NCBI RefSeq assembly: GCF_937999985.1
Contig: NZ_CALLDG010000003.1
Location: forward strand, 1-6,416
Direction: 5' to 3'
DNA: 6,416 bases
From: an uncultured Corynebacterium sp.
GTDB taxonomy: Bacteria; Actinomycetota; Actinomycetes; Mycobacteriales; Mycobacteriaceae
Every line of letters begins with the position of its first letter. Within the stretch, counting starts at the first letter, position 1. Positions 1 to 5,707 of this stretch are shown here, piece after piece. The translations under genes and the position numbers were made by a program. Under the pieces are notes generated by a model, which saw only the letters and a program-made list of their open reading frames with translations, was not told the origin of the DNA and did not search any database.

Positions 1-333
1 ATCGCCACAGGCACAGGAACCGGTAGCGTTCGGGTTGTCGATGGTGAAGCCCTGAGACTCGATGGTGTCCGCGAAGTCGATCTTCGCACCCATCAGGTAC
101 GGGGAGGACATGCGGTCCACAACCAGGTTCACACCGTCGTACTCGTCGACCAGATCGCCGTCCAGGGAACGATCATCGAAAAACAGCTGGTAGCGCAGGC
201 CAGCGCAACCGCCTGGCTGCACTGCGATACGCAGGGAAAGATCGTCGCGGCCCTCCTGTGCCAGCAGGGCGCTGGCCTTCTGCTGGGCAGCCTCGGTCAG
301 CTCCACACCGGTGACCTTCTCTGGAGCAGTCAT
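1..333 (-). CDS. erpA: ErpA/HesB/IscA-type iron-sulfur cluster carrier (3' end cut by window edge)
   Basis: A-type iron-sulfur carrier protein: it holds a nascent Fe-S cluster and passes it to cytoplasmic apo-enzymes. The visible 111 residues start MTAPEKVTGVELTEAAQQKA and contain the three family cysteines: C43 in the PGGCAGLRY motif, and C107 and C109 in the terminal SCACGD. Family proteins normally end only a few residues after this CxCGD, so almost the whole protein is present and only the last residues and the stop lie beyond base 1. The ATG at 333 is chosen because a strong GAGGAGG lies 6 bases upstream. The gene is divergent from the DUF3043 gene, as Rv2204c is from Rv2206 in M. tuberculosis. 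The family call is firm. The choice of the name erpA over another A-type carrier follows common actinobacterial annotation. Confidence 0.93.
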   Translation of the reverse strand, partial: MTAPEKVTGVELTEAAQQKASALLAQEGRDDLSLRIAVQPGGCAGLRYQLFFDDRSLDGDLVDEYDGVNLVVDRMSSPYLMGAKIDFADTIESQGFTIDNPNATGSCACGD

Positions 334-339
334 GTTGGT

Positions 340-346
340 CCTCCTC
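340..346 (-). promoter_or_regulatory. Shine-Dalgarno of erpA
   Basis: GAGGAGG on the minus strand, 6 bases before the ATG at 333. It fixes the start codon and sets this gene apart from the three neighbouring genes that have no ribosome binding site. Confidence 0.85.
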
Positions 347-382
347 AATAAATGACCGAATTTTTGAATTGGCTTTGCTCAC

Positions 383-388
383 AAGCTA
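383..388 (-). promoter_or_regulatory. Candidate -10 box of the erpA promoter
   Basis: TAGCTT on the minus strand fits the corynebacterial TAnnnT -10 pattern. It would start a transcript near 375, giving a leader of roughly 42 bases that carries the Shine-Dalgarno. No good -35 is seen at the usual spacing. TTGTGGAAC (398-406) lies upstream but only 12 bases separate TTGTGG from the hexamer. This is an inference from sequence only. Confidence 0.35.
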
Positions 389-499
389 CGCCTCATTGTT
401 CCACAACGCCACTACCCTCTTGGGTTATTCCCACGACAGCGATTCTTCTCCGCGTTCCCGCGCCAGTGTTTTTGGTTTTGTTCCCCTGCTCTCCTGCTC

Positions 500-505
500 T
501 AGCCT
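500..505 (+). promoter_or_regulatory. Candidate leaderless -10 box of the DUF3043 gene
   Basis: TAGCCT followed by 7 bases (GTTACAT) and then the GTG start at 513, which puts the expected transcription start on or next to the start codon. The bases between 484 and 512 are pyrimidine-rich with no Shine-Dalgarno. A weak TTGTTC (478-483) lies 16 bases upstream as a possible -35. The geometry matches the cobT and ilvE promoters in this window. Confidence 0.55.
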
Positions 506-512
506 GTTACAT

Positions 513-1247
513 GTGAAAATGCCATGGAAGAAGCAGGAAAAGGTCGCCGACTCAGCCGAGGATCAGGTCTCGCCACAGGATGCCGACGTGTCGGCTGAGG
601 TAGACAGCGACGCAGATGGTGGCGTCACTAAGGAAAAGAACTCCAAGGCCTTTACCCCGAAGAAGGGCAAAGCCACCCCGAAGCGCAACGAGCAGGAGCG
701 CAAGCACGGCGTGCGCCGCAGCGCCTACACCGCACCCGCCACCCCGGGCGAGGCGCGCAAGCAGCGCAAGGAGCTCAAGGCCTCCATGTCCAAGGAAGAA
801 TACAAGGCCATGAAGCAGCGCCAGAAGGACGAGGCGAACCGCGAGCGGCGCCGCGCCAACCAGCGCATGATGGCCGGCGACGAGGATTACCTCATGGATC
901 GCGACAAGGGTCCGGAGAAGCGCTTCGTCCGCGACTGGATCGATTCCCGCCGCTACATGATGAACTTCTTCCTTCCGCTGGCGCTGCTGGTCATCGTCAT
1001 CATGATCTTCGGCATGTCCAACCCGAGTATCGCCAACCTGGCTTCACTGGTGATGATGGTCGTGTTCCTCATTATGATCGGTGAGGGCATTTGGCTCGGC
1101 CGACGCATTAACCGCGAGGTCAACGAGCGCTTCCCGAACAACCCGCACGGCAAGTTTAGCCTAGGTCTGTATGCGTTCACCCGCGCCACGATGATCCGCC
1201 GCCTGCGCACCCCTGCCCCGCAGAAGCAAATCGGCGACAGCGTTTAA
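513..1247 (+). CDS. DUF3043 family two-helix membrane protein, function unknown
   Basis: Conserved actinobacterial membrane protein of unknown function, here 244 residues if started at GTG 513 (MKMPWKKQEK). The reading frame is open back to 369, but that stretch has no charged, family-like sequence. The GTG sits 7 bases after a TAGCCT hexamer, so a leaderless start is preferred; ATG 519 is the alternative. Residues 1-145 are cytoplasm-like: an acidic stretch (about 12-36), then a very basic, Lys/Arg/Gln-rich, probably helical part (about 40-120), then the RDKGPEKRFVRDWIDSRR block (130-147) that looks like the family core. Two hydrophobic helices follow, about 150-168 and 174-195, joined by a short SNPSI turn, then a basic tail. 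It matches Rv2206 in position, next to cobT and divergent from the HesB gene. The topology suggests a membrane hairpin with both ends in the cytoplasm. No catalytic motif is visible and I assign no function. Confidence 0.88.
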   Translation: MKMPWKKQEKVADSAEDQVSPQDADVSAEVDSDADGGVTKEKNSKAFTPKKGKATPKRNEQERKHGVRRSAYTAPATPGEARKQRKELKASMSKEEYKAMKQRQKDEANRERRRANQRMMAGDEDYLMDRDKGPEKRFVRDWIDSRRYMMNFFLPLALLVIVIMIFGMSNPSIANLASLVMMVVFLIMIGEGIWLGRRINREVNERFPNNPHGKFSLGLYAFTRATMIRRLRTPAPQKQIGDSV

Positions 1248-1263
1248 AAGCCGACAGCGTTTA
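1235..1263 (+). repeat. 12-bp direct repeat spanning the DUF3043 stop and the cobT promoter
   Basis: CGACAGCGTTTA occurs at 1235-1246 and again at 1252-1263, a period of 17 bases. The first copy runs into the TAA stop of the upstream gene. The second runs into the TAGACT -10 hexamer of cobT. This is directly visible. Whether it is a duplication remnant or a protein site is not known. Confidence 0.8.
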
Positions 1264-1267
1264 GACT
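1262..1267 (+). promoter_or_regulatory. Candidate leaderless -10 box of cobT
   Basis: TAGACT, then 7 bases (AATCCCC), then the cobT ATG at 1275. There is no Shine-Dalgarno in the 27-base gap after the upstream stop. cobT could therefore have its own leaderless transcript in addition to read-through from the DUF3043 gene. No convincing -35 is seen. Confidence 0.5.
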
Positions 1268-1274
1268 AATCCCC

Positions 1275-2279
1275 ATGGCTTCTACGACCTCCGCCCCGAA
1301 CTTCCCGCCCATCGTCCCGCCGGACGAGGCCACGCGCAGTCGAGCCGAGCAGCTCCGCACCACCGCGCCGACGAAGGCTGGTATTCCGGCTGGTTCGCTG
1401 GGAAGGCTGGAGGGGGTCGCCACCTGGATCGCCGCCTGCCAGGGTTCCGCCCCCGCCGACGTATTGAACGCAGCGCGGATGGTTGTGGTTACCGGCGAGC
1501 ACGGGGTGTCCGAGGCGCACCCGGAGATCTCCGCCCTGCCTGCCAATTTCAATGCCCAGGTGCGCCAGAACCTAGCCGATGCCGCTGCCCCGGTTGTGGA
1601 TGCCTGCAGGTCGGCACGGGTTTCTCTTTCTATTATTGACGCCACGTTGGGTACCCCCTCCGGTTCCATCGACACCGCGGACGCTTTAAGCCCCGAGGAC
1701 TATGAGAGGCACCTGCGGCGCGGCATGCGTTTCGCCGACCAGGAGGCGGACAAGGGCACGCAGGTGCTGCTGTTGGGTGATCTGGGGCGTGGGCTGACCA
1801 CGGTGGCCGCTGCGGTGATCGGCAGCGTGTGCAGCGTGGAGCCGGTGAAAATCATCGGCCGGGGTTCCGGCATCGACGACGAGGCGTGGAAGACGAAGGT
1901 GGCGGTGATCCGCGATGCGATGTTCCGCGTGCGCGATGACAAGGCGGTGGCCTCGCGGGTGCTGCAGCAGATCGGCTCGGCCGACCTGGTGGTGATGGCG
2001 GGGATTCTGGCGCAGGCGGCGGTGCGCCGCACGCCTGTGATTTTCGACGGCGTGGGGGCGGCTGCGGCGGCGTTGTGCGCGCAGATGCTGGCGCCGGGGG
2101 CCGCCGCGTGGTGGCTGGCGGCTTCGGCGGGCACGGAGCCCGCTGCCCTCCCAGCGCTCAATGCGCTGGGCTTGGAGCCGCTGCTGGATCTGCAGCTCGG
2201 CACCGGCCAGGGGCTGGGCGCCGTCCTGGCCCTGCCGATGGTGCGTTACGCGGTAGCTGCCTGCTCCACCAGCGTGTAG
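1275..2279 (+). CDS. cobT: CobT-family nicotinate-nucleotide:dimethylbenzimidazole phosphoribosyltransferase with altered active-site motifs
   Basis: CobT moves phosphoribose from nicotinate mononucleotide to 5,6-dimethylbenzimidazole, giving alpha-ribazole phosphate for the lower loop of cobalamin. Family marks seen: PAGSLGRLE (38-46), GEHGVS (74-79, normally DHGV), GRGSG (195-199), the AGILAQAAVRRTPVIFDG block (242-259), and a C-terminal GLEPLLDLQLG...LGAVLALPMV. It has 334 residues; the family is usually about 350-360. Odd points: where most members have GEMGIGNTT this one has GDLGRGLTT (168-176); the HRSxEPGH-like segment is ASAGTEPAA (283-291); and the GEGTGA motif carrying the catalytic Glu (Glu317 in Salmonella) reads GQGLGA (311-316), so Gln312 replaces it. 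The protein may be inactive, have shifted specificity, or belong to a corynebacterial subgroup with another arrangement. Neither cobS nor cobU is adjacent. Family membership is firm; the activity is not. Confidence 0.88.
   Translation: MASTTSAPNFPPIVPPDEATRSRAEQLRTTAPTKAGIPAGSLGRLEGVATWIAACQGSAPADVLNAARMVVVTGEHGVSEAHPEISALPANFNAQVRQNLADAAAPVVDACRSARVSLSIIDATLGTPSGSIDTADALSPEDYERHLRRGMRFADQEADKGTQVLLLGDLGRGLTTVAAAVIGSVCSVEPVKIIGRGSGIDDEAWKTKVAVIRDAMFRVRDDKAVASRVLQQIGSADLVVMAGILAQAAVRRTPVIFDGVGAAAAALCAQMLAPGAAAWWLAASAGTEPAALPALNALGLEPLLDLQLGTGQGLGAVLALPMVRYAVAACSTSV
2205..2231 (-). terminator. Possible hairpin after ilvE, inside the cobT 3' end
   Basis: GGCCAGG (2205-2211) and CCTGGCC (2225-2231) form a perfect 7-bp GC stem with a 13-base loop. 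On the minus strand it begins 14 bases after the ilvE stop. There is no U-tract, so it is at best a weak or factor-assisted terminator, and since it lies in cobT codons it may be chance. Confidence 0.2.
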
Positions 2280-3433
2280 AGCCAGCCGTGCTTGTCGGCG
2301 ACGCGGCCGTTCTGGATGCCCGTCAGCTGCTCGCGCAGGCGCATGGTCACCGGGCCGGTCTGGCCGCCGTTGACCTGGAATTCGCCGGACTCGTCCTTCA
2401 CCGTGCCGACCGGGGTGACGACGGCTGCGGTGCCGCAGGCGAAGGCCTCGGTCATGGCGCCGGACTTGGCGGCTTCCTTCCACTCGTCGGTGGAGATGCG
2501 GCGCTCCTCCACCTTGTAGCCCAGGTCGCGCGCCAGCTCCAGCAGGGAGAGGCGGGTAACGCCCGGCAATAGCGAGCCGGAGAGTTCCGGGGTGACCAGC
2601 GTGACATTTTCTGCGCCAGCGCCGGCGGCCTCATCCTCGCTGCCGAAGACGAACGCCAGGTTCATGCCGCCCATCTCCTCGATGTACTTGTGCTCGGTTG
2701 CGTCCAGCCATACCACCTGGTCGCAGCCTTCCTTCTCCGCGGAGGCCTGCGCTGCCAGGGAAGCCGCGTAGTTACCGGCGAACTTCGCCGCGCCGGTGCC
2801 GCCGGGGGCGGCGCGGGTGTAGTCGGTGGACAGCCACACGCTCACCGGGTTGATGCCGCCGGAGAAGTAGGCGCCTGCCGGGGAGGCGATCACGAAGTAG
2901 GTGTAGCTGCTGGCCGGGTGCACGCCCAGGCCGACTTCGCGGGAGATCATGAACGGGCGCAGGTACAGGGATTCCTCGCCGCCGCCCTGCGGCACCCAGC
3001 GCTGGTCGATGTCCACGATCTGGCGCAGGGATTCCAGGAACAGCTCCTCCGGCAGCTCCGGCATGGCCATGCGGGCGGCGGAGTTCTGGAAGCGGCGGGC
3101 ATTTTGCTCCGGGCGGAAGGTGACGATCTTGCCGCCTTCGCCGCGGTATGCCTTCAGGCCTTCGAAGATGGCCTGGCCATAGTGGAACACGCTGGATGCC
3201 GGGTCCATCTGGATCTGCTGGTAGGGCTCCACGCGGGCATTGTGCCAGCCCTCCTCGGCGTTCCAGTCGATGGCGACCATGTGGTCAGTGAAGTACTTGC
3301 CGAAGCCGGGTGCAGAGAGAATCTCAGCGATCTTGTCGTCGGTCACCGGGTTCTCAGTGCGGGTGACGGTGAACTCCACCTGGGAGCTCTGCTGGGCCTT
3401 TGGGGTCTGGGGGTTTGCCTCTGGAGTAGTCAT
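2246..3433 (-). CDS. ilvE: Branched-chain amino acid aminotransferase
   Basis: PLP-dependent fold-type IV aminotransferase that interconverts leucine, isoleucine and valine with their 2-oxo acids, using glutamate/2-oxoglutarate, in the cytoplasm. The 395 residues show the BCAT landmarks: VFHYGQAIFEGLKAYR (82-97), NARRFQNSAARM (111-122), LYLRPFMI (156-163), GGTGAAKFAGNYAASL (211-226) with the presumed PLP lysine K217, VVWLDATEHKYIEEMGGMN (240-258), SGSLLPGVTRLSLLELA (285-301) and EAFACGTAAVVTPVG (329-343). Size is normal for the eukaryote-like BCAT found in actinobacteria (M. tuberculosis IlvE 368). ATG 3433 is chosen over an in-frame ATG at 3460: it gives MTTPEANPQ, and TAGTCT lies exactly 7 bases upstream with no Shine-Dalgarno. 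Its last 34 bases overlap the convergent cobT. Confidence 0.96.
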   Translation of the reverse strand: MTTPEANPQTPKAQQSSQVEFTVTRTENPVTDDKIAEILSAPGFGKYFTDHMVAIDWNAEEGWHNARVEPYQQIQMDPASSVFHYGQAIFEGLKAYRGEGGKIVTFRPEQNARRFQNSAARMAMPELPEELFLESLRQIVDIDQRWVPQGGGEESLYLRPFMISREVGLGVHPASSYTYFVIASPAGAYFSGGINPVSVWLSTDYTRAAPGGTGAAKFAGNYAASLAAQASAEKEGCDQVVWLDATEHKYIEEMGGMNLAFVFGSEDEAAGAGAENVTLVTPELSGSLLPGVTRLSLLELARDLGYKVEERRISTDEWKEAAKSGAMTEAFACGTAAVVTPVGTVKDESGEFQVNGGQTGPVTMRLREQLTGIQNGRVADKHGWLYTLVEQAATA

Positions 3434-3440
3434 GTGTCCC

Positions 3441-3446
3441 AGACTA
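3441..3446 (-). promoter_or_regulatory. Candidate leaderless -10 box of ilvE
   Basis: On the minus strand TAGTCT is followed by 7 bases (GGGACAC) and then the ATG at 3433. The spacing equals that of the DUF3043 and cobT starts. No Shine-Dalgarno is present. No clear -35 is seen at 17 bases (CACACT). Confidence 0.55.
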
Positions 3447-3465
3447 CTCTGCCGTTCCACAAAAG

Positions 3466-3481
3466 TGTGAGGGGGCTAACA
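3466..3481. promoter_or_regulatory. Possible GlxR/CRP-like operator between ilvE and pepA
   Basis: TGTGAGGGGGCTAACA resembles TGTGA-N6-TCACA, the binding pattern of the corynebacterial cAMP-type regulator GlxR, with one mismatch in the second half-site and a non-consensus centre. Its centre lies about 40 bases upstream of the proposed ilvE transcription start, the place for a class II activator. The match is weak and could be chance. Confidence 0.25.
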
Positions 3482-3528
3482 ATTTCTGGGGGTTCCCTCC
3501 CACCGATCTAGCGTCAGGCGATTCTGGG

Positions 3529-3534
3529 TAAAGT
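3529..3534 (+). promoter_or_regulatory. Candidate -10 box of pepA
   Basis: TAAAGT fits TAnnnT and would give a leader of about 38 bases that includes AAGGAG (3559-3564). A second TAGnnT, TAGCGT at 3509-3514, is an alternative. Neither has a good -35. Confidence 0.3.
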
Positions 3535-3558
3535 GAAAGCAGCGAACAACCATTTTAT

Positions 3559-3564
3559 AAGGAG
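3559..3564 (+). promoter_or_regulatory. Shine-Dalgarno of pepA
   Basis: AAGGAG lies 14 bases before the ATG at 3579, longer than the usual 6-10. No closer purine tract exists, and no other in-frame start gives a better spacing. Confidence 0.5.
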
Positions 3565-3578
3565 CAGTCGATTCCCCT

Positions 3579-5282
3579 ATGACCGCCACCAACTTTTCCG
3601 CCCCCATCGCCGGCCTGCCGTCCCGCGGTTTCGTCCCGCAGATGTCGCTGGTACACACCGATTCCACTCTCGAGGACAGCGGCACTGTCACCCCGTCGGT
3701 CATCGATACGCTGGTCATCCCGGTCTTCGAAGGTGAGGCTGGTCTGGAGCTCACTGGTGCTCCTATTGACGCCCTCACGGCCGAACAGCAGCTGGAAATG
3801 TGGAAGCTGCTTATCTCCGTCGGCGCCAAGGGCACTGCTGGCGAGGTGACGGTGGTCCCCAACCTCTCGGCCGAGCGCCGTAGCGAGGTCGTCTCCACCG
3901 GCAACCTGTCCGCCCAGGTGCAGGAATCCACCGTGGATCCGGAGACTGCCGAGGAGATCGTCGAGGCCGGCACTGGCTCTAGCGGCCCGGAGAAGATCCT
4001 GGCAATTGGTATGGGGCCGGCCGATGAGGTGTCCGCGGAGGACGTCCGCGTGGCCGCAGGCGTGGCGTCCCGAAGCATCAAGAAACCCGAACAGCAAGAG
4101 GGGCCAAACGGGGGCGAGCCGCGCGGCGCACGAGTGGTGAGCGCCCTGGGTCTGTTGGGCGCAGAAGCCGCACTGGTCGGCCACGCACTGGGAGCCTACG
4201 AGTACCGGGGGCTGAAGACGGCCGAGCACACGCCAGCGATCGAGTCGATTGAGGTGCTGACCGGCGAGGATCCGGCGGACACCCTGGAGCACGCGCTGGC
4301 CACCGTGCGGGCAGTGGCGCTGGCACGCGACCTGGTGAACACCCCGTCGAACGTGCTGTACCCGGAAAGCTACGCGGGCATCATCGCCGAGGCGGCGAAG
4401 CACACGAACGTGACGGTGGAGGTGCTGGACGAGGCCGCCCTGGAGGAGCAAGGCTTCGGCGGCATTCTGGGCGTGGGTCAGGGCTCGGCACGCGGGCCGC
4501 GTCTGGTGCGCCTGGACTACAACCCGGACAAGATCGCTGAGGATTCCCCGCACGTGGCGCTGGTCGGAAAGGGCATCACCTTCGATACCGGCGGCATTTC
4601 CCTGAAGCCGCCGGCGAAGATGTGGAACATGATCTCCGACATGGGTGGCTCCGCGGCCGTCGTCGCAGCGGTGATCGCCGCAGCTGAGCTGAACATTCCG
4701 GCGCGCGTTACGGCCACCGTTCCGCTGGCGGAGAACATGCCCGGCGGGGAGGCCACCCGCCCCGGCGACGTGCTGCGCCACTACGGCGGCACCACCACCG
4801 AGGTGCTGAACACCGACGCAGAGGGCCGCCTGGTACTGGCCGATGCCATCGTCCGCGCCTGCGAGGACAACCCGGACTACCTGATCGAAACCGCCACCCT
4901 GACGGGTGCACAGATGGTGGCGCTGGGCGACCGCACGCCGGGCATCATGGGCTCCATGGATTTCCGCGACCGCGTGGCGATGATCTCCCAGCGCGTGGGC
5001 GATGCCGGCTGGCCGATGCCGCTGCCCGCGGAGCTGGGCGAGGCGCTGAAGTCGGACGTGGCGGACATCAAGAACATCTCTGGCAACCGCTGGGGCGGCA
5101 TGTCCGTGGCGGGCCACTACCTGAAGAACTTCGTGGCCGAGGGCGTGCAGTGGGTGCACATTGACGTTGCTGGCCCGGCCTACAACGACGGCGCGGCGTA
5201 CGGCTACACCCCGAAGCGGGCGACCGGCTCGCCGGTGCGCACCATCATCGCCGCGCTGGAGGATATTGCGCTGAAGGGCTAG
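3579..5282 (+). CDS. pepA: Leucyl aminopeptidase, M17 family
   Basis: Cytosolic di-metal aminopeptidase that removes N-terminal residues from peptides. 567 residues in two parts: a divergent N-terminal domain (about 1-215) and the catalytic M17 domain (about 235-567). Active-site residues of the family are all visible: K331 and D336 in VGKGITFDTGGISLKP, catalytic K343, D354 in SDMGG, and D413, E415 and R417 in the signature NTDAEGRL (411-418). Other landmarks are RDLVNTPSN (250-258), ENMPGGEATRPGD (385-397) and SGNRWGGMSVAGHYLKNF (501-518). It is longer than usual (about 500; M. tuberculosis PepB 515). Part of the excess is a Gln/Pro/Gly/Glu-rich stretch, about 167-183, between the domains. 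ATG 3579 follows a distant AAGGAG. The gene is divergent from ilvE and converges on the 131-residue gene. M. tuberculosis calls the orthologue pepB. Confidence 0.96.
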   Translation: MTATNFSAPIAGLPSRGFVPQMSLVHTDSTLEDSGTVTPSVIDTLVIPVFEGEAGLELTGAPIDALTAEQQLEMWKLLISVGAKGTAGEVTVVPNLSAERRSEVVSTGNLSAQVQESTVDPETAEEIVEAGTGSSGPEKILAIGMGPADEVSAEDVRVAAGVASRSIKKPEQQEGPNGGEPRGARVVSALGLLGAEAALVGHALGAYEYRGLKTAEHTPAIESIEVLTGEDPADTLEHALATVRAVALARDLVNTPSNVLYPESYAGIIAEAAKHTNVTVEVLDEAALEEQGFGGILGVGQGSARGPRLVRLDYNPDKIAEDSPHVALVGKGITFDTGGISLKPPAKMWNMISDMGGSAAVVAAVIAAAELNIPARVTATVPLAENMPGGEATRPGDVLRHYGGTTTEVLNTDAEGRLVLADAIVRACEDNPDYLIETATLTGAQMVALGDRTPGIMGSMDFRDRVAMISQRVGDAGWPMPLPAELGEALKSDVADIKNISGNRWGGMSVAGHYLKNFVAEGVQWVHIDVAGPAYNDGAAYGYTPKRATGSPVRTIIAALEDIALKG

Positions 5283-5297
5283 GCAGGCCGGGCTGCG

Positions 5298-5693
5298 CTA
5301 ATCCCCCTGCTCGGCGCGGCGCTGCTCGAACTGCGCGCGCCGTTCGCGCTGTTCCAGACGCTTCTTGATCAACCGATCCCGCTCCATGCGATCCCGCATG
5401 CGCTGCGGGTATCCGGTCTCCTCCGCGAAATACAGGGGAATGCCGACCGACTGGGCCACCTTGTCGATGCCCTTCGGCCCGCCGATGCGGCGGCGCGTCC
5501 ACTCCCCCTCGCTGTCGACCAGCACCACGGACATCTCGTTGACGATCGTTTCCGGCTCCACAAAACCCTCCACGCCCTTGCGGGTACCGGCCCACTGCTG
5601 CAGGTAGGTCAAGTCCTTGGGGCGGATGGTCTCCCCCGGCCCACGCGGCGGTCGGGTGGAAGTATTTTTGTTCCGGCCGAAAAGATTAAACAC
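5298..5693 (-). CDS. Conserved 131-residue protein of unknown function
   Basis: 131 residues from GTG 5693, beginning MFNLFGRNKNTSTRPPRGPG. The open frame extends further upstream to 5945, but that part overlaps the sucB start and its promoter and looks non-coding. The GTG is preferred because TAGAAT lies 8 bases before it, the start resembles a normal N terminus, and there is no Shine-Dalgarno for any upstream start. A compact middle (about 24-98: IRPKDLTYLQQWAGTRKG, VNEMSVVLVDSEGEWTRRRI, GIPLYFAEETGYPQRMR) looks conserved in style and soluble. The last third (98-131) is almost entirely charged (Arg/Glu/Gln) and should form a long helix or coiled coil. There is no signal peptide, membrane segment or recognised catalytic motif. 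I recall a similar protein at this place between the aminopeptidase and E2 genes of other corynebacteria. No function is assigned. Confidence 0.82.
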   Translation of the reverse strand: MFNLFGRNKNTSTRPPRGPGETIRPKDLTYLQQWAGTRKGVEGFVEPETIVNEMSVVLVDSEGEWTRRRIGGPKGIDKVAQSVGIPLYFAEETGYPQRMRDRMERDRLIKKRLEQRERRAQFEQRRAEQGD

Positions 5694-5701
5694 GTTAGCC
5701 G

Positions 5702-5707
5702 ATTCTA
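5702..5707 (-). promoter_or_regulatory. Candidate leaderless -10 box of the 131-residue gene
   Basis: TAGAAT on the minus strand, 8 bases before the GTG at 5693, close to the ideal TATAAT. No Shine-Dalgarno lies between. A TTGGGG (5727-5732) is upstream with a long 19-base spacer. Confidence 0.5.

Noticed and set aside
356..372. AATT-T4G-AATT near-palindrome upstream of erpA as an operator
   Set aside because: The arms match imperfectly beyond four AT bases and fit no regulator consensus I know for corynebacterial iron-sulfur control (not a DtxR-type box).
369..512. N-terminal extension of the DUF3043 protein from an in-frame TTG at 369
   Set aside because: The residues look like translated promoter sequence (Ser/Leu/Phe-rich), there is no Shine-Dalgarno at 369, and a -10 box sits just before GTG 513.
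1686..2483. A 265-residue minus-strand open frame across the cobT/ilvE junction
   Set aside because: Its Arg/His-rich composition and its overlap with two well-supported genes mark it as a shadow frame.
2690..3511. A 273-residue plus-strand open frame antisense to ilvE
   Set aside because: It has no family signature, and the ilvE frame on the other strand is complete with all BCAT motifs.
3555..5159. A 534-residue open frame on the minus strand, antisense to pepA
   Set aside because: It is His/Arg/Gly-rich low-complexity translation with no recognisable domain, in a GC-rich region where the opposite strand of a biased gene stays open. pepA has every catalytic residue of its family.
5283..5310. 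Terminator between pepA and the 131-residue gene
   Set aside because: GCAG/CTGC (5283-5286, 5293-5296) gives only a 4-bp stem with no U-tract; too weak to annotate, although a terminator would be expected in this 15-base convergent gap.
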